Assembly: GCA_910575755.1 (NCBI GenBank)
Contig: CAJTFO010000002.1
Location: forward strand, 62,001-126,000
Direction: 5' to 3'
From: Desulfovibrionaceae bacterium
Lineage (GTDB): Bacteria; Desulfobacterota; Desulfovibrionia; Desulfovibrionales; Desulfovibrionaceae
DNA: 64,000 nucleotides
In this document: positions 9,965 to 17,560 of the stretch, piece by piece
How the letters are laid out: each line of letters begins with the position of its first letter
Position numbering within the stretch: position 1 is the stretch's first letter
Program-made: the position numbers and the translations under genes
The notes under the pieces: model-generated
Told to the model about the DNA's origin: nothing
Database searches by the model: none
Seen by the model: the letters and a program-made list of their open reading frames with translations, nothing else

Positions 9965-10038
9965 CCCCGCCGCCACAAGCATAAGGCCCGTCCGTCCGCG
10001 CAAGCGGATGAACGGGCCTTATGCTTGTGGCGGCGGGG
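9965..10038. terminator. Very long perfect hairpin between convergent genes, GCAA-capped
   Basis: Two 27-bp perfectly complementary arms (9965-9991 and 10012-10038) enclose a 20-base centre. The centre itself folds as TCCGC-GCAA-GCGGA, a 5-bp stem closed by a GNRA tetraloop. The arm ends four bases from the flhA stop codon. Neither strand has a T-tract after the stem, so it is not a textbook intrinsic terminator. It probably ends or stabilises both converging transcripts. Confidence 0.7.
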
Positions 10039-10042
10039 GATG

Positions 10043-12151
10043 TTATTCCGCGTTTACCGTGCCCACGGACTGAAGGCGGATGTCCGAGGGAATTTCCGCC
10101 TGCGAAATCACGGGCACCGTAGGCAGAAAGCGGGTGATCAACTGCGCCAGATGCGGTCGCACAACGGGGCTGGCCAGAATTACGGGCTGCCCGTCGGTGT
10201 TCACGGCATTTTCCACGGCGGCGTTGATGTTCTGCATCAGGCGCTGGGCCGCCGCCGGATTGAGGGAGAGGAAGCTCGCGCCGTTGTCGGTCTGACGAAT
10301 GCCTTCCTGCACCATGCGTTCGGCGTTGCCGTTGAGGGTCAGCACGGGCAGCACGCCCTGACTGTCCAGATAGGGCCGCACAATGGAGCGGGAGAGTTTT
10401 TCGCGCACATATTCGGCCAGCATGTCCGGATTCTTGACGCTGCCGCCAAAGTCGCCCAGGGTTTCCACAATGGTCAGCATGTCGCGGATGCTGACGTTTT
10501 CCCGCACCAGAAGCTGCAAGACCTTCTGCACGCTGCCCAGGGAGAGCGTGCCGGGCACCAGATCCTCCACGGCCTTGGGCGAATGCCTGGCCAGGGTGTC
10601 CAGCAGGCCCTGGACGGCCTGGCGGTCCAGAAAATCGGCCAGATGGCGCTTGAACACTTCCGTCAGGTGGGTGGCAATGACCGTGGCCGGGTCCACCACC
10701 GTATAACCGGCCAGCATGGCCTCTTCGCGCTGGCTGTCCGGAATCCAGAGGGCAGGCAGGTTGAAGGCGGGCTCGCGGGTTTCGATGCCGTTGATGCGCG
10801 TGGTCACATTGCCGGGGTCCATAGCCAGGAAGTGATCCACCAGAATTTCCGCCGAGGCCACCTGATTGCCCTTGATCAGCAGGGAATACTGGCCGGGCTT
10901 CAGTTGCAGGTTGTCACGCAGGTGCAGGGAGGGGATGACCACGCCCATATCCAGAGCGAACTGCCGCCGGATGGAGCGGATGCGCGCCAGCAGGTTGCCG
11001 CTCTGTTCCTCGTCCACCAGGGGGATCAGGCCATAGCCCACTTCCAGTTCCAGGGTATCCAGGGGCAGCAGGGCCTGCACCTCTTCGGGCGTGTCCGCCG
11101 TGGCCGTGGACTTGCCCGCGCTCTTGCCCTTGGCGTTCTTTTTGCCGCTCTTTTCGTCCTCTTCCTCGTTTTTGGCGCTCAGGCGCGACACCAGGAAGAG
11201 CAGGATGGAAAGCACCAGAAAAGGAATGCCTGGCAGGCCGGGCACCAGGGCAAAGACCAGCAGCACGGCGGAAACCATCTTCAGGGCATGGCTGTTGAAG
11301 GTGAGCTGGGCCAGAAATTCCTCGCCCATTTTGGCTTCGGAGGCGGCGCGCGAAACCAGCAGGCCCGTGCCCGTGGAAACGATGATGGACGGAATGGTGG
11401 ACACCAGACCATCGCCTATGGTCAGCAGGGAATAGGTGGTCAGGGCGGAGTTCCAGTCCATGTCTTTCTGAACCACGCCGATGATGATGCCGCCGATAAG
11501 GTTGACCAAGGTGATCAGCATGCCGGCGTTCACGTCGCCTGACACGAATTTGCACGCGCCGTCCATGGCGCCGTAAAAGTCGGCCTCCTTGCGCAGGGCG
11601 TGGCGGCGGTCATTGGCTTCCTGTTCGTCAATGAGCCCGGCGTTGAGGTCGGCCTCAATGGCCATCTGCTTGCCGGGCATGGCGTCCAGGGTGAAGCGCG
11701 CGGCCACCTCGGCGATGCGCGTGGTGCCCGCGGTGATGACGGTCTTGTTCAGGATGAACATGATCATAAAGATGACGCCGCCCACCACATAGCTGCCGCC
11801 CACCACAAATTCGCCGAACGAGCGGATGACGCTGCCCGCGGCTTCCGCGCCCATGTCGCCGTTGAGAAGAATCAGACGGGTTGACGCCACGTTCAGGGCC
11901 AGACGCAACAGGGTCGTCACCAGCAGCAGGGAAGGAAAGATGGTGAACTCCAGGGGCGAAGTCATGAACATGGTGGTGACCAGCACCAGCAGCGAGATGG
12001 AAATGCTCACGCAGAGCATGATATCCAGAAAGAAGGTGGGCAGCGGCACCAGCATGACGAACAGGATCACTACCACGCCTGCCGCCAGCATGATTTCGCC
12101 GTTTTTGGAGAAACGGCTGTAGTCTATTTGCGGAAGTCCGGTCGTCGCCAT
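10043..12151 (-). CDS. flhA: Flagellar type III export gate protein FlhA
   Basis: Inner-membrane core of the flagellar export apparatus; its cytoplasmic ring docks chaperone-substrate complexes. At 702 residues it has normal length: an N-terminal half with about eight membrane helices (from residue 20), the conserved cytoplasmic FHIPEP-family loop with ARFTLDAMPGKQMAIEADLNAG (about 150-170), a charged linker (RLSAKNEEEDEKS...), then the soluble C-terminal domain. The ATG at 12151 follows GAGGTG. It lies 54 bases after flhB on the same strand and is followed by the long hairpin at 9965-10038. Confidence 0.96.
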   Translation of the reverse strand: MATTGLPQIDYSRFSKNGEIMLAAGVVVILFVMLVPLPTFFLDIMLCVSISISLLVLVTTMFMTSPLEFTIFPSLLLVTTLLRLALNVASTRLILLNGDMGAEAAGSVIRSFGEFVVGGSYVVGGVIFMIMFILNKTVITAGTTRIAEVAARFTLDAMPGKQMAIEADLNAGLIDEQEANDRRHALRKEADFYGAMDGACKFVSGDVNAGMLITLVNLIGGIIIGVVQKDMDWNSALTTYSLLTIGDGLVSTIPSIIVSTGTGLLVSRAASEAKMGEEFLAQLTFNSHALKMVSAVLLVFALVPGLPGIPFLVLSILLFLVSRLSAKNEEEDEKSGKKNAKGKSAGKSTATADTPEEVQALLPLDTLELEVGYGLIPLVDEEQSGNLLARIRSIRRQFALDMGVVIPSLHLRDNLQLKPGQYSLLIKGNQVASAEILVDHFLAMDPGNVTTRINGIETREPAFNLPALWIPDSQREEAMLAGYTVVDPATVIATHLTEVFKRHLADFLDRQAVQGLLDTLARHSPKAVEDLVPGTLSLGSVQKVLQLLVRENVSIRDMLTIVETLGDFGGSVKNPDMLAEYVREKLSRSIVRPYLDSQGVLPVLTLNGNAERMVQEGIRQTDNGASFLSLNPAAAQRLMQNINAAVENAVNTDGQPVILASPVVRPHLAQLITRFLPTVPVISQAEIPSDIRLQSVGTVNAE

Positions 12152-12205
12152 TTTTCTGACACCTCATTGTTCTGTGCTGCGGCCGGGGCCGCCAGGGGGA
12201 AAAAC

Positions 12206-13285
12206 CTAGTACTGCCGCACGCTGGGCTTGAGCTTCCAGATGCTGGCCAGCAATGTGGCCACAGCCTTGTACAGCTCTTCAGGAATCATGTCGCCCACGT
12301 CCACAGCCTTATACAAAGCGCGTGCCAAGGGCACGTTTTCGCGGATGGGCACATTGTGTTCGCGGGCCACGGCCTTGATTTTTTCAGCCAGATGATCCGC
12401 GCCCTTGGCCAGCACCACCGGGGCCGCGGCTTCCTGGGCGTTGTAGCGCAGGGCCACGGCTATATGGGTGGGGTTGGTCACCACCACGTCGGCCTTGGGC
12501 ACGTCCTGTATCATGCGTTTCGTCATCACTTCCATCATCTTGCGGCGCTGCTGCCCCTTGATGACCGGATCGCCTTCAGCCTGCTTGCGCTCGTCCTTGA
12601 CTTCGTCCTTGGTCATCTTCATGCCTTCGTTGTAGGCATAGCGCGATTGCCAGACGTCAAACGCCGTAATGGCCAGGATGGGCAGCAGGGCATAGTAGGC
12701 CAGCTTGAGGCCCATCTGGAGCATGTAGGCGGCCACGCCTTCGGGCGTGGCATAATACATGGGCAGAAAATTCTGATATTCCTGGTAGATGAGATAACCG
12801 GGAATCAGGGAAAGGATAACGGAAAACAGCAGGCTTTTGATGGTGCGCAGAACCGTCTGCGGCGAAAACATCATCTGTTTCAGGCCCTTGAGGACATTGA
12901 AGCGTTGCCACTTGGGCTTGAATATTTTTGTTGTCCAGAGCTTGCCCACCTGGATGCGCTGGGCCAGCAGGGCCAGAAAGCCCAGAAAAAGCAGGATGGG
13001 CAGGATGAGCCTGCACAGCTCCAGGGTCAGGTCGATGCTCAGGCTGTAGACGTCCTGGGGGTTGGGGTCGAATTTCCACGACTGGCTCAGAAAGCGCCGG
13101 AAAATGTCCTTGATGCCCTCGGACATGGGGCCCAGCCAGAGATAGAGGGCGATGAGCCCGCCTGTGAGGCTCACGGCTTTGCCCAGCTCCTGGGATTTGG
13201 GAACATTGCCTTCCTGACGCTGCTTGTTCCTGCGCTTGGGGGTGGCTTCTTCCGTTCTGCTGGGGTCTTGCTGCTTGCCGAACAT
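12206..13285 (-). CDS. flhB: Flagellar type III export switch protein FlhB
   Basis: Controls the switch from rod/hook to filament export. 359 residues: a basic N-terminus, four membrane helices (between about 35 and 210), a basic linker, and the autocleavage site NPTH at residues 271-274. In this family cleavage falls between Asn and Pro and leaves a C-terminal cytoplasmic domain. First gene of the flhB-flhA unit. Its start region lies 163 bp from the divergent cytochrome c3 gene, so both promoters share that spacer. The ribosome site is weak (GGGATCC region). Confidence 0.95.
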   Translation of the reverse strand: MFGKQQDPSRTEEATPKRRNKQRQEGNVPKSQELGKAVSLTGGLIALYLWLGPMSEGIKDIFRRFLSQSWKFDPNPQDVYSLSIDLTLELCRLILPILLFLGFLALLAQRIQVGKLWTTKIFKPKWQRFNVLKGLKQMMFSPQTVLRTIKSLLFSVILSLIPGYLIYQEYQNFLPMYYATPEGVAAYMLQMGLKLAYYALLPILAITAFDVWQSRYAYNEGMKMTKDEVKDERKQAEGDPVIKGQQRRKMMEVMTKRMIQDVPKADVVVTNPTHIAVALRYNAQEAAAPVVLAKGADHLAEKIKAVAREHNVPIRENVPLARALYKAVDVGDMIPEELYKAVATLLASIWKLKPSVRQY

Positions 13286-13448
13286 AAGGGGATCCCGCGG
13301 GGCTTTTCGCTGTTGCGATTTTGGCTGTCAGCGGAGAGATAGCAAGAAGCGTGCCCAGCCTGTTCGGCGCGTTGCATTGACACCCTATGCCCGGCGACGT
13401 AAACTGCGCCCAGTTCTCATGTGTCGCCTTGTGAAGGAGGAGTCCGCC

Positions 13449-13838
13449 ATGAAGAAATTTATGTTTCTCGCCGTCATTCTGTCTCTGGCCCTGGCTCTGC
13501 CCGTTCTGGCGGCCCAGCCGCCCGTGCCCGGCACGCCGCTGGAATTCAAGGGTTCCAGAAAAACCGTCATGTTTCCCCATGCCCCTCACGCAAAAGTGGA
13601 GTGCGTGACCTGTCACCACCTGGTACAGGGCAAGGAGAACTTCCAGAAATGCGCCACCGCGGGCTGCCATGACGACCTGACCGCCAAAAAGGGAGAAAAA
13701 AGCCTTTTCTATGTGGTACACGCCAAGACCGGCCTCAAGCAGCAGACCTGTCTGGAATGTCACACCAAGATCGTGGCTGAAAAGCCCGATCTGAAAAAGG
13801 ATCTCACCGGCTGCGCCAAGTCCAGGTGCCACCCGTAG
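13449..13838 (+). CDS. Periplasmic tetraheme cytochrome c3 (type I)
   Basis: Small electron carrier linking periplasmic hydrogenases and formate dehydrogenases to membrane redox complexes in sulfate reducers. 129 residues with a Sec signal peptide (about 1-22, cut after VLAA) and exactly four heme sites in the class order CXXCH (CVTCH), CX4CH (CATAGCH), CXXCH (CLECH), CX4CH (CAKSRCH). The extra axial histidines of the fold are seen in FPHAPH and the HH following the first heme site. The mature part is Lys-rich, as expected for the interaction patch. The start at 13449 has a GGAGGAG site. Equivalent to the cycA gene of D. vulgaris by architecture. Confidence 0.95.
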   Translation: MKKFMFLAVILSLALALPVLAAQPPVPGTPLEFKGSRKTVMFPHAPHAKVECVTCHHLVQGKENFQKCATAGCHDDLTAKKGEKSLFYVVHAKTGLKQQTCLECHTKIVAEKPDLKKDLTGCAKSRCHP

Positions 13839-13861
13839 ATCGGTGTGGCCGTTTTTTGTCA

Positions 13862-13889
13862 GGCGCTGTCCCCGCGGGCAGCGCTTTTT
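13862..13889 (+). terminator. Terminator of the cytochrome c3 gene
   Basis: GCGCTG and CAGCGC arms with a CCC/GGG extension (one bulged T), followed by a T5 run, 24 bases after the stop codon. Confidence 0.75.
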
Positions 13890-14054
13890 GCGTCTCTTTT
13901 CCCTGTCGCCCTGCGTTGCGTCCCCCGCCGGAAGCTTTTCCACGCAAATTTGCGTCTTTGCCTATAAGCTGATATGTCTCTTGTCGTTTCGAGAGAAGTT
14001 ATTTCGTACTCCGCATGAAGCGCTCACGCGCTCTGTCAATCCCATGAGGTTCGC

Positions 14055-16220
14055 ATGGTTGCCGAGAAGATTGCCGAGACTGATGAAGAGATCATCGATC
14101 TCACCGAGATTGATGAAGAAGTCATCGACCTCACCGAGCTGATAGACCAAAGCGGCGCGGTCGCGGCCGCTCCCGCGCCTGAAGAGGTCAAAGAGGAAGC
14201 GAGTTCCCCCATGCAAAGCCTTGATGAGGATCCGGCCAGGCAGGACGAGAAGGAAATCGACGCCTTGCTGGCCCAGATGGAAGCCCATGACGACGATCCG
14301 GAGGAACTTCTGTCTCCAGAGCAGGCCGCCGCGCCGAGCCACAAGGTTGACCCCAATGAGAAACTCGACATGTCGGGCATGGGGGATGTGGACAAACTGC
14401 TCAGCACGCTGGATATTCCGCCGCAGCCGCGTGAGCGGCATGTGGAGGCCGCGCAAAAGGCCGCTTCCGCGGATCTGGACAGCGCTGTGGACGATCTGCT
14501 CAACGCCAGAAGCGGTTCCGCGCCCAGGCCGCAATCCGAAACCATGCCGGATGCGCATGATCTGCCGACCGCCGCACCGCAGCCTGGGGAACAGACTTTT
14601 ACTGACGATCTGGACGCCCTGCTGGCCTCCGATCTTGATGCGCCCGCGGCGCAGTCCGCTCCGGCCGCCGCGTCCGCCGCTCCGGCTCCGGATCTGGGAG
14701 ATGACGTGGGCGATGATCTGGACGCGCTGCTGGACGATCTTGATCTGAACCCGCCGTCCGCGCCTGCCAGCGCGCCGCAAACGGCAAGCGCCGCCAAGGC
14801 TGCTCCGCAGGCCAGTCCCCGGACGCAGCCCGCTGCGGCTGCCGCGCCCGCCGCCGCTTCGGCTCCGGATCTGGGAGATGGCGTGGGCGATGATCTGGAC
14901 GCGCTGCTGGGCGATCTTGATCTGAACCCGCCGTCCGCGCCTGCCAGCGCGCCGCAAACGGCAAGCGCCGCCAAGGCTGCTCCGCAGGCCAGACCCCGGA
15001 CGCAGCCCGCTGCGGCTGCCGCGCCCGCCGCCGCTTCGGCTCCGGATATGGGAGATGGCGTGGTCGACGATCTGGACGCGCTGCTGGGCGATCTTGATCT
15101 GAACCCGCCGTCCGCGCCTGCCAGCGCGCCGCAAACGGCAAGCGCCGCCAAGGCTGCTCCGCAGGCCAGTCCCCGGACGCAGCCCGCTCCGGCCGCCGCG
15201 CCCGTTGCCGCTCCGGCCCCGGATCTGGGAGATGGCGTGGGCGATGATCTGGACGCGCTGCTGGGCGATCTTGATCTGAACCCGCCGTCCGCGCCTGTCA
15301 GCGCGCCGCAAACGGAACCTGAGACACCGGTCGTCCCGGAGGAGAACGCTGCTGAGATTGAGGCGGATCTGGCCGAGCTGCTGGAAAGCGCCATGCAGGA
15401 AGAGCCCGCCCCGGATGTGCAACCGGATGTGGCGGATACGACGGATCAGAGCGAGGCGGCAGTTATGGACGCAGCCCCCGACCTTGAAGAAAGTGAACCT
15501 GCTCTTTCCGGGGAGAATCCCGAAGCGGCGCCTGCTGGGTCAGAGGAGGCTGTTGCGGCGGAATTGCCCGTACCCCCGGTGGAAGATCCTTTGCTCCTGT
15601 CCGGCGAGGAGGAAAGCGCGCCCGCCGACGCAGAGCGGGACGCAGCCCCCGACCTTGAAGAAAGTGAACCTGCTCTTTCCGGGGAGAATCCCGAAGCGGC
15701 GCCTGCTGGGTCAGAGGAGGCTGTTGCGGCGGAATTACCCGTACCCCCGGCGGCCGCGCCCGCTGGCGAACCCGCCCCCGCAGCGGCGGAATCGGCGCAA
15801 TTGACTGAACTGGCTGAACACAATGCTCGCCTGAGTGAGCATCTTCAGCGTTGCGAAAACGAACTGGCCGAGGCCAAAGCCCGCATTTCGACTCTGGAAA
15901 AGGCCGTGGCAACCCCCGCGGCTTCTCTGGAAGATCTGCTGCGCGAGGGTTCCTCTCTGCATGACCGTTTTGTGGCGCTGATCGCCTCCTCGGTGGGCCA
16001 GGCCCTGAAGGGCCTGGGCGCTCCCGGCCCGGATCAGGCGCTGGAGGAACGTCTGCACAATCTCAGCCTCATGAACAAAAGCGTCTCAGCGCGTCTGGAC
16101 GCTCTGGAAAGCCGGCTGGACACGTTGGAACCCCACTTCAACCAGCAGGTGGACAAAGCCGCCGCTGCCGCGGCGGCGCGGATTCTGCGTGAGGAAATCG
16201 CCAAACTGGTTCAGGGCTAG
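14055..16220 (+). CDS. Acidic Ala/Pro-rich tandem-repeat protein with C-terminal coiled coil
   Basis: 721 residues, no signal peptide or membrane helix, strongly acidic. The N-terminus has two IDLTE-type repeats (residues 13-31). The middle has four copies of a 59-residue unit built around D-DLDALLGDLDLNPPSAP followed by an Ala/Pro/Gln linker, and degenerate versions of the same motif upstream (VDKLLSTLDIPP, DDLDALLASDLDAP). A second pair of near-identical 38-residue segments starts DAAPDLEESEPALSG. The last 150 residues form a coiled coil (LAEHNARLSEHLQRCENELAEA) and a helical domain. Such proteins may act as scaffolds in which each short acidic motif docks a partner. No family recognised. 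The ribosome site is poor. Confidence 0.65.
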   Translation: MVAEKIAETDEEIIDLTEIDEEVIDLTELIDQSGAVAAAPAPEEVKEEASSPMQSLDEDPARQDEKEIDALLAQMEAHDDDPEELLSPEQAAAPSHKVDPNEKLDMSGMGDVDKLLSTLDIPPQPRERHVEAAQKAASADLDSAVDDLLNARSGSAPRPQSETMPDAHDLPTAAPQPGEQTFTDDLDALLASDLDAPAAQSAPAAASAAPAPDLGDDVGDDLDALLDDLDLNPPSAPASAPQTASAAKAAPQASPRTQPAAAAAPAAASAPDLGDGVGDDLDALLGDLDLNPPSAPASAPQTASAAKAAPQARPRTQPAAAAAPAAASAPDMGDGVVDDLDALLGDLDLNPPSAPASAPQTASAAKAAPQASPRTQPAPAAAPVAAPAPDLGDGVGDDLDALLGDLDLNPPSAPVSAPQTEPETPVVPEENAAEIEADLAELLESAMQEEPAPDVQPDVADTTDQSEAAVMDAAPDLEESEPALSGENPEAAPAGSEEAVAAELPVPPVEDPLLLSGEEESAPADAERDAAPDLEESEPALSGENPEAAPAGSEEAVAAELPVPPAAAPAGEPAPAAAESAQLTELAEHNARLSEHLQRCENELAEAKARISTLEKAVATPAASLEDLLREGSSLHDRFVALIASSVGQALKGLGAPGPDQALEERLHNLSLMNKSVSARLDALESRLDTLEPHFNQQVDKAAAAAAARILREEIAKLVQG
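14691..15312 (+). repeat. 177-bp in-frame tandem repeat, about 3.5 copies
   Basis: Repeat units begin at 14691, 14868, 15045 and 15222, each exactly 177 bp (59 codons) apart. The fourth is partial. Copies differ by only a few bases, so the array is recent or is homogenised by recombination. It lies within the acidic repeat protein gene. Confidence 0.92.
15468..15752 (+). repeat. Near-identical duplicated segment with 171-bp period
   Basis: About 114 bp starting at 15468 (gacgcagcccccgacc) recurs at 15639 with hardly any change, an offset of 171 bp (57 codons). It is a second, independent in-frame duplication in the same gene. Confidence 0.88.
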
Positions 16221-16275
16221 CAAAAGACAAGCCTTATCGCCGTGTAAAACTGAGGCATTCAGACCACATGGCGCG

Positions 16276-16325
16276 AAACGGGATTTGACTGGCTGTACGC
16301 TGTTGCAGCCAGTCAAATCCCGTTT
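16276..16325 (+). terminator. Strong intrinsic terminator
   Basis: A 20-bp perfect stem (16276-16295 with 16306-16325), a 10-base loop, and T5 at the 3' end. It separates the acidic repeat gene from the downstream GrpE-like/Hsp70-like pair and shows they are different transcripts. Confidence 0.92.
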
Positions 16326-16483
16326 TTGCGAAGGCGCGGCATCAGAAAGAGCGCTTTCGGGGCTTGCCACAGATCCCGGGTCTTGCCTGAGCATCTGGCC
16401 GGAATTAGTATATATACGGCATCTGGCGGTTCGCCCGCGCAAAAGGGATGTCCTCGTTTCACACTTTCGGCACGGGAGCTTTC

Positions 16484-17560
16484 ATGGAGATACAGGAAAA
16501 AAGACGTGAGCTTGAAGAAAACGCCGCGCGGCTGGCCGACGCCGCTGTGGAGAAAATAGCTTCCTTTCCCGGAGAGTACGCGCAGCACCAGCGGATTTTG
16601 TATGACCTGAAGACAGAGTTGGCGGATCTGGGCGCGTCGACGCGCGGCGCTGCCCTGCCCGACGAGCTCAGATGGCGGCTGGCCGGCGACATGCCGGACT
16701 TCTCCACCGAAACCCTGTACCAGAAGCGCTCTTCCCTCTGGGCTATGGGCGGCATTGTCTTCTTCGGCTATCTGCTGGGCGGCCTTTTGTCCACAGTGCT
16801 GGGCTGGCTGGGCATGGGCGGGGACATCATCCGGGTGGTCGCGGTCTGGGCCATGTTTTATGTTTCGGAATATCTTTCGGCTAATCCCGGAGCGCGTTTG
16901 CGGGTGCTGGCCTTTCTGGGGCTCGGAACCCTGGCGGGATTCGCCGCGGGCCTCATGTCGGGCATGCTGCGTCTGACCTCCTGGGCCGGCTTCAAGCGGG
17001 CGGTGTTCGGCAGCGGACAAGCCGCGCCGGGCCTGCTGAAACGCTGCTATCTGCTGCTGGGGGCCGCCTTTCTTTTTGTTTTTCTGTCCAAAAAGGTCAC
17101 AGCCCTGGATGTAACGGCCTTCAGACATGCGTTGCGCCGGCAGGCGGCGGCGCGCATACGCTGGCTGCTCGTCTTTTTTGAGGAGCTGAACCGCCGCGAC
17201 GCCGAACTGGCCGAGCTGAAAAACAGCTCCGGTTCTGGCGCGGATTCCATGAAATGCCCCAAAAAGGATTGCCTTCTTGCGCGGGATGTCATCGGCATGC
17301 TGGATAGCTTTGACGCGGACGCCAGGGCCTTTCTGGCCGAAAAGCTGGCCGCCGTGGGCTATGAAACGGATTCCGTCCGGGATGATTTTCTGATCTGGAA
17401 CGGCGCGGAGCACGAAAAACTGTACGATATGGTGGGCCTGGTCAGGGAGGGGGACCGCTGCCGCGTTCTCAGGCGGCACTACCAGGCGGGCGGAAGGATC
17501 GTCCGGGGCTATGTGCAGCGGGACGCCGGGGAACAGGAGCCTTCACGGGAGCGCCCATGA
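16484..17560 (+). CDS. Membrane protein with C-terminal GrpE-like domain
   Basis: 358 residues from the ATG at 16484 (GGGAG six bases upstream; an in-frame ATG at 16448 has no such site). An N-terminal coiled coil (1-50) leads into four predicted membrane helices (about 84-107, 115-131, 140-161, 187-202), then a long charged helix (208-246), a CPKKDC pair, and a C-terminal domain (about 268-347). That domain reads like the beta domain of the nucleotide exchange factor GrpE. It has a G-E motif, then H310-E311 where GrpE has HQ/HE, and a GGRIVRGYVQR stretch where GrpE has NGRTIRAAMVTV. The next gene is an Hsp70-like ATPase, overlapping by 4 bases (ATGA). I infer a membrane-anchored exchange factor for that partner. 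The GrpE match is by eye. Confidence 0.55.
   Translation: MEIQEKRRELEENAARLADAAVEKIASFPGEYAQHQRILYDLKTELADLGASTRGAALPDELRWRLAGDMPDFSTETLYQKRSSLWAMGGIVFFGYLLGGLLSTVLGWLGMGGDIIRVVAVWAMFYVSEYLSANPGARLRVLAFLGLGTLAGFAAGLMSGMLRLTSWAGFKRAVFGSGQAAPGLLKRCYLLLGAAFLFVFLSKKVTALDVTAFRHALRRQAAARIRWLLVFFEELNRRDAELAELKNSSGSGADSMKCPKKDCLLARDVIGMLDSFDADARAFLAEKLAAVGYETDSVRDDFLIWNGAEHEKLYDMVGLVREGDRCRVLRRHYQAGGRIVRGYVQRDAGEQEPSRERP

Noticed and set aside
7705-9978. Long open frame of 757 codons on the minus strand
   Set aside because: It is antisense to mtnA and the carbohydrate gene, is Gln/Arg/His/Gly-rich as expected of a GC-rich shadow, and has no domain.
13940-13975. Sigma-28 promoter before the acidic repeat gene (GCCTATAA)
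   Set aside because: The -10 box has a mismatch in the key G and no TAAA is found at the required -35 spacing.
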